DNA from: Actinomadura kijaniata NBRC 14229
GTDB lineage: Bacteria > Actinomycetota > Actinomycetes > Streptosporangiales > Streptosporangiaceae
Direction: 5' to 3'
NCBI RefSeq assembly: GCF_001552175.1
Contig: NZ_BCQR01000136.1
Span: 1 to 34,203, forward strand
DNA length: 34,203 bases
Every line of letters starts with the position of its first letter. Position 1 is the first letter of the stretch. Below are positions 7,905 through 14,258 of this stretch, in pieces. The position numbers and the translations under genes are program-made. The notes beneath the pieces are model-generated. The model did not search any database and was not told the DNA's origin. It saw only the letters and a program-made list of their open reading frames with translations.

Positions 7905-8252
7905 GCGTCCGGCTCCGAAGGCGCGCAGGCCGACTCGCCGGGCGAGCTCGGTCACGGCGTTCGACCCCACCGCCGTCCGTGACCAGCGGGCGCACCCAGG
8001 CGCGATGCCCGTCAGCGATAGGCCTCCGGCTCCCGAGGCGCGCAGGCCGACTCGCCGGGCGGGCTTGGTCGCGGCGTCCGGCCCCGCCGCTGTCCGTGAC
8101 CGGCGGGCGCACCCAGGTGCGACGCCCGTCAGCAGTAGGCGTCCGGCTCCGCAGGCGCGCAGGCCGACTCGCCGGGCGAGCTCGGTCACGGCGTTCGGCC
8201 CCGCCGCCCGTGACCGGCGGGCGCGCCCGGGCGCGATGCCCCTCAGCGGTAG
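7905..8252. repeat. Three tandem copies of a 117-bp unit (117, 117 and 114 bp)
   Basis: This 369-bp gap between two converging genes is filled by units at 7905-8021, 8022-8138 and 8139-8252. They are roughly 85-93% identical by eye; the third lacks 3 bp and includes the last codons and the stop of tag. Each unit contains GCGCGCAGGCCGACTCGCCG and a stem with arms like GGTCACGG and CCGTGACC about 19 bases apart (copy 1 at 7950-7957 and 7977-7984). In copy 2 the left arm reads GGTCGCGG, which still pairs as G.U in RNA. The unit length is a multiple of three, so long frames run through, but no gene start or family similarity supports coding. Confidence 0.85.
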
Positions 8253-8818
8253 GCGCCCCGCCGGTGGCAGGCCGCGAGGTGGTCGTCCACCATGCCGCAC
8301 GCCTGCATCAGCGCGTACGCCGTCGTCGGCCCGACGAAGCGGAACCCGTGCCGCTTCAGCTCCTTGGCCATCGCCTTCGAACCGGGCGTGGACGCGGGGA
8401 CGTCCGCCAGCGTCTGCGGCACCGGCGCGTCCGGGTCGGCGTACCGCCACAGCGTCTCGGCCAGCCCACCGGGCAGGTCCAGCGCGGCCCGCGCGTTGGC
8501 GATCGCGGCCTCGATCTTGGCGCGGTTGCGGACGATGGCCGCGTCGTTCAGCAGCCGCTCAACGTCGCCGTCGCCGAACACCGCGACCTTCTCAAGGTCG
8601 AACCCGGCGAACGCCGCCCGGAACCCCTCCCGCTTGCGCAGGATCGTCAGCCACGACAGCCCGGACTGGAACGCCTCCAGGCACAGTCGTTCGTACAACC
8701 CCTGGTCGTCGCGGACCGGGCGCCCCCACTCCTCGTCGTGGTAGGCCACGTAGTCGGGGGCCGACAGTCCCCACGGGCACCGGTAGAGCCCGTCCTCACC
8801 CTTGATGGCGGCGGTCAT
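8243..8818 (-). CDS. tag: DNA-3-methyladenine glycosylase I
   Basis: A 191-aa protein, the normal length for Tag, which removes 3-methyladenine from alkylated DNA as the first step of base excision repair in the cytoplasm. The characteristic N-terminus YRCPWG...DYVAYHDEEWGRPV and the central LCLEAFQSGLSWLTILRKREGFR are present. The zinc snap is complete: Cys14, His27, His180 and Cys184, matching Cys4, His17, His175 and Cys179 of the E. coli enzyme. The ATG at 8818 is 9 bp from the end of the SRPBCC gene, so it is the last gene of a three-gene unit. Its stop codon lies inside the third copy of the 117-bp tandem repeat. Confidence 0.97.
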   Translation of the reverse strand: MTAAIKGEDGLYRCPWGLSAPDYVAYHDEEWGRPVRDDQGLYERLCLEAFQSGLSWLTILRKREGFRAAFAGFDLEKVAVFGDGDVERLLNDAAIVRNRAKIEAAIANARAALDLPGGLAETLWRYADPDAPVPQTLADVPASTPGSKAMAKELKRHGFRFVGPTTAYALMQACGMVDDHLAACHRRGAYR

Positions 8819-8827
8819 CCCACGGTT

Positions 8828-9277
8828 CTACCGCACGGGTACGACAGAACGCTCCGCCAGCCGTGCCAGCCGCCGCAGCCCCAGGCCCATGAACGCCCGC
8901 ACGACCGGCCCGGCGACCAGCCATCCGGCCCGTCCCACCGGCCCGAACGGCAGCTCGACCCGCTCGGCCCACACGAGCCGGCTGTTGGTCCCGGCCCCCG
9001 GCGTGACCTCGAACCACGCCTCGCCGCGCACGACCTTCCCGGTGTGCCGCACCGCGACGCGCCGTCCCGGCCGCCAGTCGGTGATGACCATGGTGTCGAG
9101 GAACCCGACGGGCCCGATCCCCGTCCACGCCTCCAGGTGCGCGCCGACCTCGCTCCCGCCGCGCGCCGACGTGAACGGCATCCACTCGGCGTGCCGCGGC
9201 CAGTCGGTCAGCACCGCGAACACCCGCTCCGGCTCGGCCCGCACGGTGACGGCCGCATGCACCGCGACGGTGCTCAT
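8828..9277 (-). CDS. SRPBCC-family (polyketide cyclase/START-like) protein
   Basis: A 149-aa protein with the helix-grip layout of SRPBCC ligand-binding proteins. It has a first strand HAAVTVRAEPERVFAVLTDWPRHAEWMP, a central VGFLDTMVITDWRPGRRVAVRHTG, SRLVWAERVELPFG, and a long C-terminal helix VVRAFMGLGLRRLARLAE. The family binds hydrophobic ligands, and many genomic examples remain uncharacterised. The ATG at 9277 overlaps the DivIVA-like gene's stop as ATGA. It lies between the DivIVA-like gene and tag in a compact unit, an order also seen in other actinomycetes (from memory). The ligand is unknown. Confidence 0.88.
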   Translation of the reverse strand: MSTVAVHAAVTVRAEPERVFAVLTDWPRHAEWMPFTSARGGSEVGAHLEAWTGIGPVGFLDTMVITDWRPGRRVAVRHTGKVVRGEAWFEVTPGAGTNSRLVWAERVELPFGPVGRAGWLVAGPVVRAFMGLGLRRLARLAERSVVPVR

Positions 9278-9849
9278 CGCCCCTCCTCCTCGGGCCGCTT
9301 GACCAGCGCGATCGGCTCGGGCCGGGGCTCGGGGCCGTCGTCCTCGAACAGCTCCTCCTCGAACCCGTCGCCCCGCTCCCCGCCCGCCGGGGCGTCCCCG
9401 GAGACGTCCTGCGGAACGGTCGGCGCGTCGGCGGCCCCCGCGCGGCCGTTCTCCCCGGGTTCGTCCCCGTCCTCGCGCAAAGGCTCGTACGAGGGCCCGT
9501 AAAGATCGTCGGGAGCCGTCCAGGCGTCCCCCTCACCGGCCTCGCCCAGCCGGTGCCGCAACTCGGCGACCTGCTGCTCCAGCATCGCCACCCGCGCGTC
9601 GCGTTCGGCCAGCGCGTAGGCCACCCGGTGCAGGGCCTCGTCGGTGAACCCCACGTGGTAGCCCCACAGCCCGCGCGGCAGGCTCAGCATCGCGACCTCG
9701 GGCCCGGTGATGGGGCGGGCCGTCGGGATCGGCAGCGGGGGGTTGTCGGGATGCGTCTCGGCCAGCTCCCCGCCCCGGCCCGTCGCCAGGGCGACGACGG
9801 CGCCCAGCACGGCCAGCGCGGCGACGATGAGCGCCACAACAACCATCAT
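9274..9849 (-). CDS. DivIVA-domain membrane-anchored protein
   Basis: A 191-aa protein. Residues about 3-23 form one transmembrane helix (VVVALIVAALAVLGAVVAL). Residues about 45-100 carry the short DivIVA-like segment PITGPEVAMLSLPRGLWGYHVGFTDEALHRVAYALAERDARVAMLEQQVAELRHRL, in which the normal DivIVA start pattern is followed by a coiled coil. The rest is an acidic, low-complexity tail. Such proteins may attach to curved membrane or to DivIVA-related complexes at the pole or septum; that role is inferred from the domain only. Two ATG codons stand side by side (9849 and 9846); GGAG is close upstream. It is the first gene of the unit with the SRPBCC protein and Tag. Confidence 0.8.
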   Translation of the reverse strand: MMVVVALIVAALAVLGAVVALATGRGGELAETHPDNPPLPIPTARPITGPEVAMLSLPRGLWGYHVGFTDEALHRVAYALAERDARVAMLEQQVAELRHRLGEAGEGDAWTAPDDLYGPSYEPLREDGDEPGENGRAGAADAPTVPQDVSGDAPAGGERGDGFEEELFEDDGPEPRPEPIALVKRPEEEGR

Positions 9850-9851
9850 GC

Positions 9852-9865
9852 TCCGATCGATCGGA
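9852..9865. promoter_or_regulatory. Perfect 14-bp palindrome in the leader of the DivIVA-like gene
   Basis: TCCGATCGATCGGA reads the same on both strands and ends two bases upstream of the first ATG of the DivIVA-like gene (minus strand). A repressor bound here would also cover the ribosome site. No regulator is identified. Confidence 0.4.
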
Positions 9866-9968
9866 CCTCCCCACCGCGGCGCCTCCAGCCCGCGGTGCCT
9901 CCCTCCCTCGATCGTGCCACGACCGGGAGCGTGCCGTCGCACCAGCGCACCCGCCCCGCGCATATCCG

Positions 9969-10013
9969 AGAAAAAGCGGAGACCCGCCGCTCCTGCGAGG
10001 ACGGCGGGCCTCC
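9969..10013 (-). terminator. Intrinsic terminator of phoX
   Basis: On the minus strand the arm GGAGGCCCGCCG (10013-10002), a 12-base loop and the arm CGGCGGGTCTCC (9989-9978) form a 12-bp stem with one G.T pair. It is followed by GC and a run of five T (9975-9971). It begins 17 bp after the phoX stop. The T-run makes this a convincing rho-independent terminator. Confidence 0.88.
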
Positions 10014-10029
10014 GGGCCCCAGGCCGGGG

Positions 10030-11337
10030 TCAGTCGCGCAGCCGCGCCCACGGACCGGTGATCGCGAACGTGACGCCCGGCTCCTGCCGGTTGGCGTACA
10101 GAGTCCGGCCGTCCGGGGAGAACGTCACCCCGGTCATCTCGCTGTCGTTGAAGGCGTTGCGCGCGAACGCGAACGGCTCGCCCTTCCGCGTCGCCCCGAC
10201 CAGGTACTGCTCGCCGTCCCCGTCCTCGGCGAGGATGACCCCGCCGCCGTAGGGCGACACGGTGATGTTGTCGGGCCCGTCGAACCGGCCGCCCGCCTTG
10301 AAGATCAGCTCCAGCTCGATCGTGTCGGTCCGCGGGTCGTACTTCCAGACCTGCCCGGCGTGGTCGCGGGCCGCCCCGGACGCCGTGCGCGCGTAGGAGG
10401 CGACGAAGTACGCCTTGCCGCGCGCCCACCACGCGCCCTCCAGCTTCTGGCTGCGCGTGATCGCGTCGAACTGCCTGCGGGTCGACTCGGTCGCCGCCGA
10501 CGGGTCGGGCACCTTCACCCACCGGCACCGGAACCGCGCGCCGGGCTCGTCCACCAGCGACAGGTCCTCCAGCCCCCGCACGTGCATGGCCTCCAGCAGA
10601 CCGCCCTGCAGATAGCAGTGGTAGTCCCCCCGGTGCGCCCGCGGCCGGAACCGGTAGAACAGCCCGAACGGCCCGCTGGCGTCCTCGGTCAGGTACGCCG
10701 TGTGCGTGTGCGGGTCCACGGCCACGGCCTCGTGCGAGAACCGGCCCAGCGCCGTCAGCGGCACCGGCCTGGTCCGCCGCCCGACCGGGTCGACCTCGAA
10801 CACCCACCCGTGCGACTTGGTCTGCCCCGCGAACCCCTCGGTCTCCTCGCAGGTGAGCCAGGTCCCCCAGGGGGTACGCCCGCCCGCGCAGTTGGTGGAC
10901 GTCCCGGCGATGCTCACGGCCTGGGCGACGACCTCGTTGTCACGATCCAGCTCGACCGTCGTGGTCCCCCCGTAGGCGGCCGGGTCGTACACCAGCCCCT
11001 CCGGCGCGACGGGCTTGATCCCCTTGTTGGTCTGCTCGTGGTTGCGGACCAGCCGGACGTTCCCGGGCCTGCTGCCGGGGAACGTGGCCATCCCGTCATG
11101 CTTGCCGGGCACCTGCCCGCCGCCGGGCAGCGCGTCCCCCTGCGCCGAGACGACCTTGTAGGAGAACCCCCGGGGCAGGTCGAGCACCCCCTGGGGGTCG
11201 GGCAGCAGCGGCCCGTACCCGTACGCCCCGGCGGCCTCGGCGGACGTCTGGAAGATCGTGTCGAGGCCCCCGGCCAGCGCGATCGACACCGCCCCGGCAG
11301 CCCCACCCTTCATCACCCCGCGACGGGACACGGACAT
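10030..11337 (-). CDS. phoX: Tat-exported PhoX-type alkaline phosphatase (DUF839)
   Basis: A 435-aa protein beginning with a twin-arginine signal (SRRGVMKGGAAGAVSIALAGG, cleavage likely after the SAEA stretch near residue 36). The mature part shows PhoX family blocks: LPRGFSYKVVSAQGD, KHDGMATF, VRLVRNHEQ, WGTWLTCEETEG, HGWVFEVDP, GRFSHEAVAVDPHTHTAYLTEDA, FYRFRP and FDGPDNITVSPYGGGVILAEDG. PhoX enzymes are monomeric, calcium/iron-dependent phosphomonoesterases exported folded through Tat to release phosphate outside the cell. It is a single gene with its own intrinsic terminator and a PHO-box-like direct repeat about 45-65 bp upstream of the ATG, consistent with phosphate control. Some DUF839 proteins have other roles, so the activity is inferred. 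Confidence 0.9.
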   Translation of the reverse strand: MSVSRRGVMKGGAAGAVSIALAGGLDTIFQTSAEAAGAYGYGPLLPDPQGVLDLPRGFSYKVVSAQGDALPGGGQVPGKHDGMATFPGSRPGNVRLVRNHEQTNKGIKPVAPEGLVYDPAAYGGTTTVELDRDNEVVAQAVSIAGTSTNCAGGRTPWGTWLTCEETEGFAGQTKSHGWVFEVDPVGRRTRPVPLTALGRFSHEAVAVDPHTHTAYLTEDASGPFGLFYRFRPRAHRGDYHCYLQGGLLEAMHVRGLEDLSLVDEPGARFRCRWVKVPDPSAATESTRRQFDAITRSQKLEGAWWARGKAYFVASYARTASGAARDHAGQVWKYDPRTDTIELELIFKAGGRFDGPDNITVSPYGGGVILAEDGDGEQYLVGATRKGEPFAFARNAFNDSEMTGVTFSPDGRTLYANRQEPGVTFAITGPWARLRD

Positions 11338-11380
11338 GGCGACTCCTTACACGACGTGAGATCACGCGAACCCTCCCGCC

Positions 11381-11402
11381 CACCCTCGAACACCAGATGA
11401 AC
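11381..11402 (-). promoter_or_regulatory. PHO-box-like direct repeat upstream of phoX
   Basis: On the minus strand two adjacent 11-base units read GTTCATCTGGT (11402-11392) and then GTTCGAGGGTG (11391-11381). The first fits the actinomycete PhoP direct-repeat unit G(G/T)TCAYYYR(G/C)G at nearly every position. The second keeps the GTTC core. Position (about 45-65 bp before the ATG) and the gene's function agree with PhoR-PhoP activation under low phosphate. Confidence 0.6.
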
Positions 11403-11458
11403 GCACCACCAAGCAGGAACAAACCCCTCCTGGAATCGATCCCGGCGGCCAACGCGAC

Positions 11459-11489
11459 GGGCCCTCGGCCGGCCTCCGGCCGAGGGCCC
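11459..11489 (-). terminator. Hairpin terminator after the DUF397 gene
   Basis: Perfect 14-bp inverted repeat, GGGCCCTCGGCCGG (11459-11472) and CCGGCCGAGGGCCC (11476-11489), with a 3-base loop, 17 bp beyond the DUF397 stop. No T-run follows, but a stem of this strength often ends transcripts in high-GC actinomycetes. Confidence 0.75.
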
Positions 11490-11505
11490 GCGCTACGCGC
11501 AGGGG

Positions 11506-11706
11506 TCAGGTCAGACCGTGTTCGCCGCTCTTCACACGGCGTGCGAACGCACCCCACGCCGCGGCATCGAACACCAGGTGAGACCCCTCGGGACTCTTGG
11601 AGTCCCGAACCCCGATGTTTCCTGCGAGGCCCGCAACTTCCACGCAGTCGCTCTGGCCTCCGTATGTGCCTCCGCTGCGGCTGGACTTGCGCCAAACGGG
11701 AGTCAA
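11506..11706 (-). CDS. DUF397-domain small protein, partner of the XRE regulator
   Basis: A 66-aa DUF397 protein: LTPVWRKSSRSGGTYGGQSDCVEVAGLAGNIGVRDSKSPEGSHLVFDAAAWGAFARRVKSG. The W.KSS.S....CVEVA......VRDSK.P.G..L.F....W..F pattern is diagnostic. No ATG or GTG is available, so the start is the TTG at 11706, which overlaps the regulator's stop (TTGA) and has GGAGG eight bases upstream. In Streptomyces, small proteins of this family pair with XRE regulators at WhiJ-type developmental loci. They are thought to act together, in some cases toxin-antitoxin-like. Here the pairing is direct and coupled. Base composition is less GC-rich than the flanks, suggesting an accessory locus. Confidence 0.9.
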   Translation of the reverse strand: MTPVWRKSSRSGGTYGGQSDCVEVAGLAGNIGVRDSKSPEGSHLVFDAAAWGAFARRVKSGEHGLT

Positions 11707-12512
11707 TGAAAAGCCTCCATGATTTGCTTGATCAGCTCGATCGAGGCATCGACGGGCAGTGCTTGATCGCTGATGCGGTCGAACCGCTGCCGAAACAAAC
11801 GTACCTCCGCCGGGTCCGTTACCAGTCTCCCGCCTCCGGTCGCCTCGGTATAGACCACCTCGCTGTTCCCCATGGTCATGAGCTTGAACGAGCCGTCCCG
11901 GCCGATGTGCGCGCCCGCGCTCCGGGGAACGACCCGGAAGGTGGTCTTTGGATGTTTCGCCTGCTCCAGGATGGCGCTCAACTGCTCGCGCATGACCTCT
12001 GGCCCGCCCACCGGCTGATCGAGAGTGCCCTGGTCGAGGATGACACGCATGGCGGGGCGGGGCTTGCGGCCCAGCAACCCCTGCCGTTTCGCGCGGTACG
12101 CGATGTGCTCGTCGACGTTCTCCCATCCAGCCGACTCGAACACGGCTCGCATGTACGTCTCGGTCTGGAACAGCCCTGGAATCCAGGCCAGCTCCCAGAT
12201 CCGTACCTCTGAGGCCCGCGCCTCGGATTCAAGGTTCGCCTTGAACCATTCGGCGTTGTGACCTGACCTCGCGAAACCGACCAGGCAGGTGAACAGCCAG
12301 TCGGTCTTCCACTCCTGGTCGAGGAGCTTTGCGTGTCGCGGCTGAAGCCTCATCCCTCCGGATTCAAGGCGCGAAACGCTCGATCTATCAAGATCGAGAA
12401 TTCGCGCCAGCGCCGCTCCTGAAAGATTGCGCTCCTCTCGATGTCTTCGCAGTTGAACGGCGACGAGGTCCCACAGGGATTCGGACGGATCGAGCGAGTC
12501 TCGGGCGCTCAT
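11703..12512 (-). CDS. Scr1-type XRE-family regulator (HTH_31 plus DUF5753)
   Basis: A 269-aa regulator. Residues about 15-70 form the XRE helix-turn-helix (VAVQLRRHREERNLSGAALARILDLDRSSVSRLESGGMRL). The rest is the DUF5753 ligand or partner domain, with the hallmark WELAWIPGLFQTETYMRAVFE, AYRAKRQGLLGRKPRPAMRVILDQGTLDQPVGGPEVMREQLSAILE and a VVPRSAGAHIGRDGSFKLM core. This domain set defines the large WhiJ/Scr1-like class in actinomycetes, which controls development or secondary metabolism with adjacent DUF397 proteins. ATG 12512 has a GAGGAGGAG ribosome site. It is divergent from three small unknown genes across a 101-bp region with inverted repeats. Confidence 0.93.
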   Translation of the reverse strand: MSARDSLDPSESLWDLVAVQLRRHREERNLSGAALARILDLDRSSVSRLESGGMRLQPRHAKLLDQEWKTDWLFTCLVGFARSGHNAEWFKANLESEARASEVRIWELAWIPGLFQTETYMRAVFESAGWENVDEHIAYRAKRQGLLGRKPRPAMRVILDQGTLDQPVGGPEVMREQLSAILEQAKHPKTTFRVVPRSAGAHIGRDGSFKLMTMGNSEVVYTEATGGGRLVTDPAEVRLFRQRFDRISDQALPVDASIELIKQIMEAFH

Positions 12513-12533
12513 CGCGCACTCCTCCTCGTTGCG

Positions 12534-12556
12534 TTTCGCGAGCGAACGTAGCGAAA
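12534..12556. promoter_or_regulatory. Candidate operator in the divergent XRE/unknown-gene promoter region
   Basis: Inverted repeat TTTCGC (12534-12539) and GCGAAA (12551-12556), 11 bases apart, with an inner GCGAACG. It lies 22-44 bp upstream of the XRE start and about 58 bp before the first small plus-strand gene. It is placed to let the XRE protein control both directions. This is inference from position and symmetry. Confidence 0.4.
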
Positions 12557-12613
12557 GTAACGCACCGTGTTCATGCTTGTACTCGGAAGTCGAGAAGACG
12601 TGGAAGGCCGATC

Positions 12614-12850
12614 ATGGACACGTGCCGCCGTTCCGAGGATCAACAGCTAGATCTTCTTAGAAGCGAATTCACCGGACATCGCATTTGGCGGGCGATCCGC
12701 TGGGACGGGCGACTCGGTGACTGGGTGGCGAGCCTTCACGATCCGGACGCCGGGGTGGACCCGACCGTCATCTGCTCGGATGCCGCGTCGCTGCGCGAGA
12801 CCTTGATCAAGGAAGCGCACCGGGCCGCCGCGCGCAGGAGGCTCCGGTGA
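12614..12850 (+). CDS. Small unknown protein, first of a divergent trio
   Basis: A 78-aa protein (LLRSEFTGHRIWRAIRWDGRLGDWVASLHDPDAGVDPTVICSDAASLRETLIKEAHRA...). ATG 12614 follows GGAAGG. The pattern 'hrIWRaiRWDGrLGDWVASLhDP...pTvi..da..Lre.L..E' looks like a short conserved family seen next to XRE/DUF397 genes in Actinomadura-like genomes, from memory and unconfirmed. No catalytic motif or membrane segment is seen. Its stop overlaps the next GTG (GTGA), so it is coupled to the second gene. Basic C-terminus (RAAARRRLR). Confidence 0.75.
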   Translation: MDTCRRSEDQQLDLLRSEFTGHRIWRAIRWDGRLGDWVASLHDPDAGVDPTVICSDAASLRETLIKEAHRAAARRRLR

Positions 12851-13251
12851 GGGAGCGGGCGCAACACGACAGCGCCCGCCCACCGGAGGGGGCCGCTTCC
12901 CCGCCCGCGGCCCCGTGGGGGGAGGTGAGAGCGGCGTGTCCGGTGAGCGTCCCCCCGGGCACCCCGGCCGCGCCGCTCCACCACACGCACCCGCCCGCCA
13001 GCTCGACGGACGCCACTTCCACCACGCCCCTCGAACGGGCGCGCCAGGCGGCCGTCGTCCACGTTCAGGAACGCTTCCCCGGCGTCCACGCGTGGTGGGG
13101 GCGGACCACGAACCGCTGGTGGGCTTACGTGCCCGACCGCCACGGCGGTCGCCTGCTGGAGTCCGTCTCCCTCGACGACCTGATGGTCACGATCAGCCAG
13201 AACACATCCGTCATCACGTACGAACGGAGGCTGCCATGGACAAGCCGGTGA
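12847..13251 (+). CDS. Small unknown protein, second of a divergent trio
   Basis: A protein of up to 134 aa. The first 60 residues are Pro/Ala-rich and poorly conserved-looking; the C-terminal half (ERARQAAVVHVQERFPGVHAWWGRTTNRWWAYVPDRHGGRLLESVSLDDLMVTI) looks like a compact folded domain rich in Trp. The start may be the coupled GTG at 12847 or the in-frame GTG at 12943 (102 aa), which has GGAGGTGAG upstream; this cannot be settled by eye. The 3' end overlaps the third gene by 16 bp. No known family is recognised. Confidence 0.7.
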   Translation: MRERAQHDSARPPEGAASPPAAPWGEVRAACPVSVPPGTPAAPLHHTHPPASSTDATSTTPLERARQAAVVHVQERFPGVHAWWGRTTNRWWAYVPDRHGGRLLESVSLDDLMVTISQNTSVITYERRLPWTSR

Positions 13252-13436
13252 CCCGCTGGGTCCCGCTCGACGTGTGCGGCGGCATCGTGGAGCAGACCAT
13301 CCGCAAGACCCTCGACGGCCGCTTCTTCAAGGGCACCGTCGAAGAGGTCCTGCACCAGGCCCGCCGCAGGGTCGAGGAACTGCGGGACGAACTCGACCAG
13401 AACGAGGACCCGTCGTCTCCGCCCCGGTCCCGATGA
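13236..13436 (+). CDS. Small unknown protein, third of a divergent trio
   Basis: A 66-aa protein: MDKPVTRWVPLDVCGGIVEQTIRKTLDGRFFKGTVEEVLHQARRRVEELRDELDQ. ATG 13236 lies inside the preceding gene and has CGGAGG just upstream, a strong sign that it is real. The C-terminal half is predicted to be helical and highly charged. It ends 14 bp from the converging LOG gene. Function is unknown; its place in an overlapping trio suggests the three products act together. Confidence 0.7.
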   Translation: MDKPVTRWVPLDVCGGIVEQTIRKTLDGRFFKGTVEEVLHQARRRVEELRDELDQNEDPSSPPRSR

Positions 13437-13450
13437 CGTCCGCCGCCGGT

Positions 13451-14053
13451 TTAGGGCTCGGCTTCGGCGTAGTCCTCGGCGGTCGGCTCGATGTGGGGCT
13501 GGGAGCGTTCCAGGAGGTCGAACGCCTCGGACACGTCGGCCGTCCAGCCGATCGCGTCGAAGGTCTTGGGGCGGACGAAGCCCTGGTCGGCCAGGCCGTT
13601 CATCAGCTCGCGCAGCGGCTCGTAGACGCCGGTCGGGTCCAGGATGACCAGCGGCTTGTCGTGCATGCCGAGGACGCGGGCCGTCCAGATCTCGAACAGC
13701 TCCTCCAGCGTCCCGATCCCGCCGGGCAGCACCAGGAACGCGTCGCTGCGCCGGTCCATCTCGCCCTTGCGGGACCGCATGTCCGGCGTGACGACCAGCT
13801 CGTCGTTGGCCTCGTCGGAGATCTCGACGCTGACCAGCCCCTCGGGGATCACCCCGACGGTGCGGGCTCCCCCGGCGCGCGCGGCGCGGGCGACGGCTCC
13901 CATGCAGGACACCTGCGCGCCGCCGGAGACGAGGCTGTGGCCGCGCCGCGCCAGTTCCGTGCCGACCTCGGCGGCCAGATCGAGGTACCGCTGGTCGATC
14001 CGGCTGGACGACGCGCAGAACACACAGATCGCCAGGCCCGAACCCGATGTCAT
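13451..14053 (-). CDS. LOG-family protein (cytokinin riboside 5'-monophosphate phosphoribohydrolase-like), TIGR00730 type
   Basis: A 200-aa Rossmann-fold protein. The LOG signature is clear: DMRSRKGEMDRRSDAFLVLPGGIGTLEELFEIWT, which holds the PGGxGTxxE motif and the upstream Arg/Lys that bind the nucleotide phosphate. The N-terminus has ICVFCASSSRIDQRYLDLA, and the second motif is SGGAQVSCMGAVA in place of the usual YGGGxxGLMG. The family hydrolyses nucleoside 5'-monophosphates to free base and ribose 5-phosphate; many members were once called lysine decarboxylases. It is followed upstream by a second LOG gene, then dapE. Confidence 0.92.
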   Translation of the reverse strand: MTSGSGLAICVFCASSSRIDQRYLDLAAEVGTELARRGHSLVSGGAQVSCMGAVARAARAGGARTVGVIPEGLVSVEISDEANDELVVTPDMRSRKGEMDRRSDAFLVLPGGIGTLEELFEIWTARVLGMHDKPLVILDPTGVYEPLRELMNGLADQGFVRPKTFDAIGWTADVSEAFDLLERSQPHIEPTAEDYAEAEP

Positions 14054-14090
14054 TCGCCGCGCTCCGTTCCGCTGGGTCCCGACGTCGACC

Positions 14091-14113
14091 GGCCGACGCC
14101 CGGGGCGTCGGCC
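14091..14113. terminator. Strong hairpin between the two LOG genes
   Basis: Perfect 11-bp inverted repeat GGCCGACGCCC (14091-14101) and GGGCGTCGGCC (14103-14113). It lies 38 bp upstream of the first LOG ATG (14053) and about 146 bp downstream of the second LOG stop. It could end the upstream transcript or sit in the leader of the downstream gene. No T-run is present. Confidence 0.5.
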
Positions 14114-14258
14114 AATCTAACATCCGGCCTCTCGGACTTCCCGGCCGGTCCAGAAGCGAATGGTTCCGGGGGTGAACGACAAGGGTGTTGTCAGCCGACA
14201 TGGGACAGGCCCGGCCGACGCGTGGGTCGGGCGGACCTGTGGGGGTGGCTTCGAGGGG

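Noticed and set aside
7905..8252. CRISPR array
   Set aside because: Units are 117 bp and contiguous without unique spacers, and no cas genes are near.
7845..8450. A 201-residue minus-strand frame through the tandem repeats that reads as 39-residue repeats
   Set aside because: It overlaps tag in another frame, has no ribosome site, and the open frame follows simply from the GC content and the repeat length being a multiple of three.
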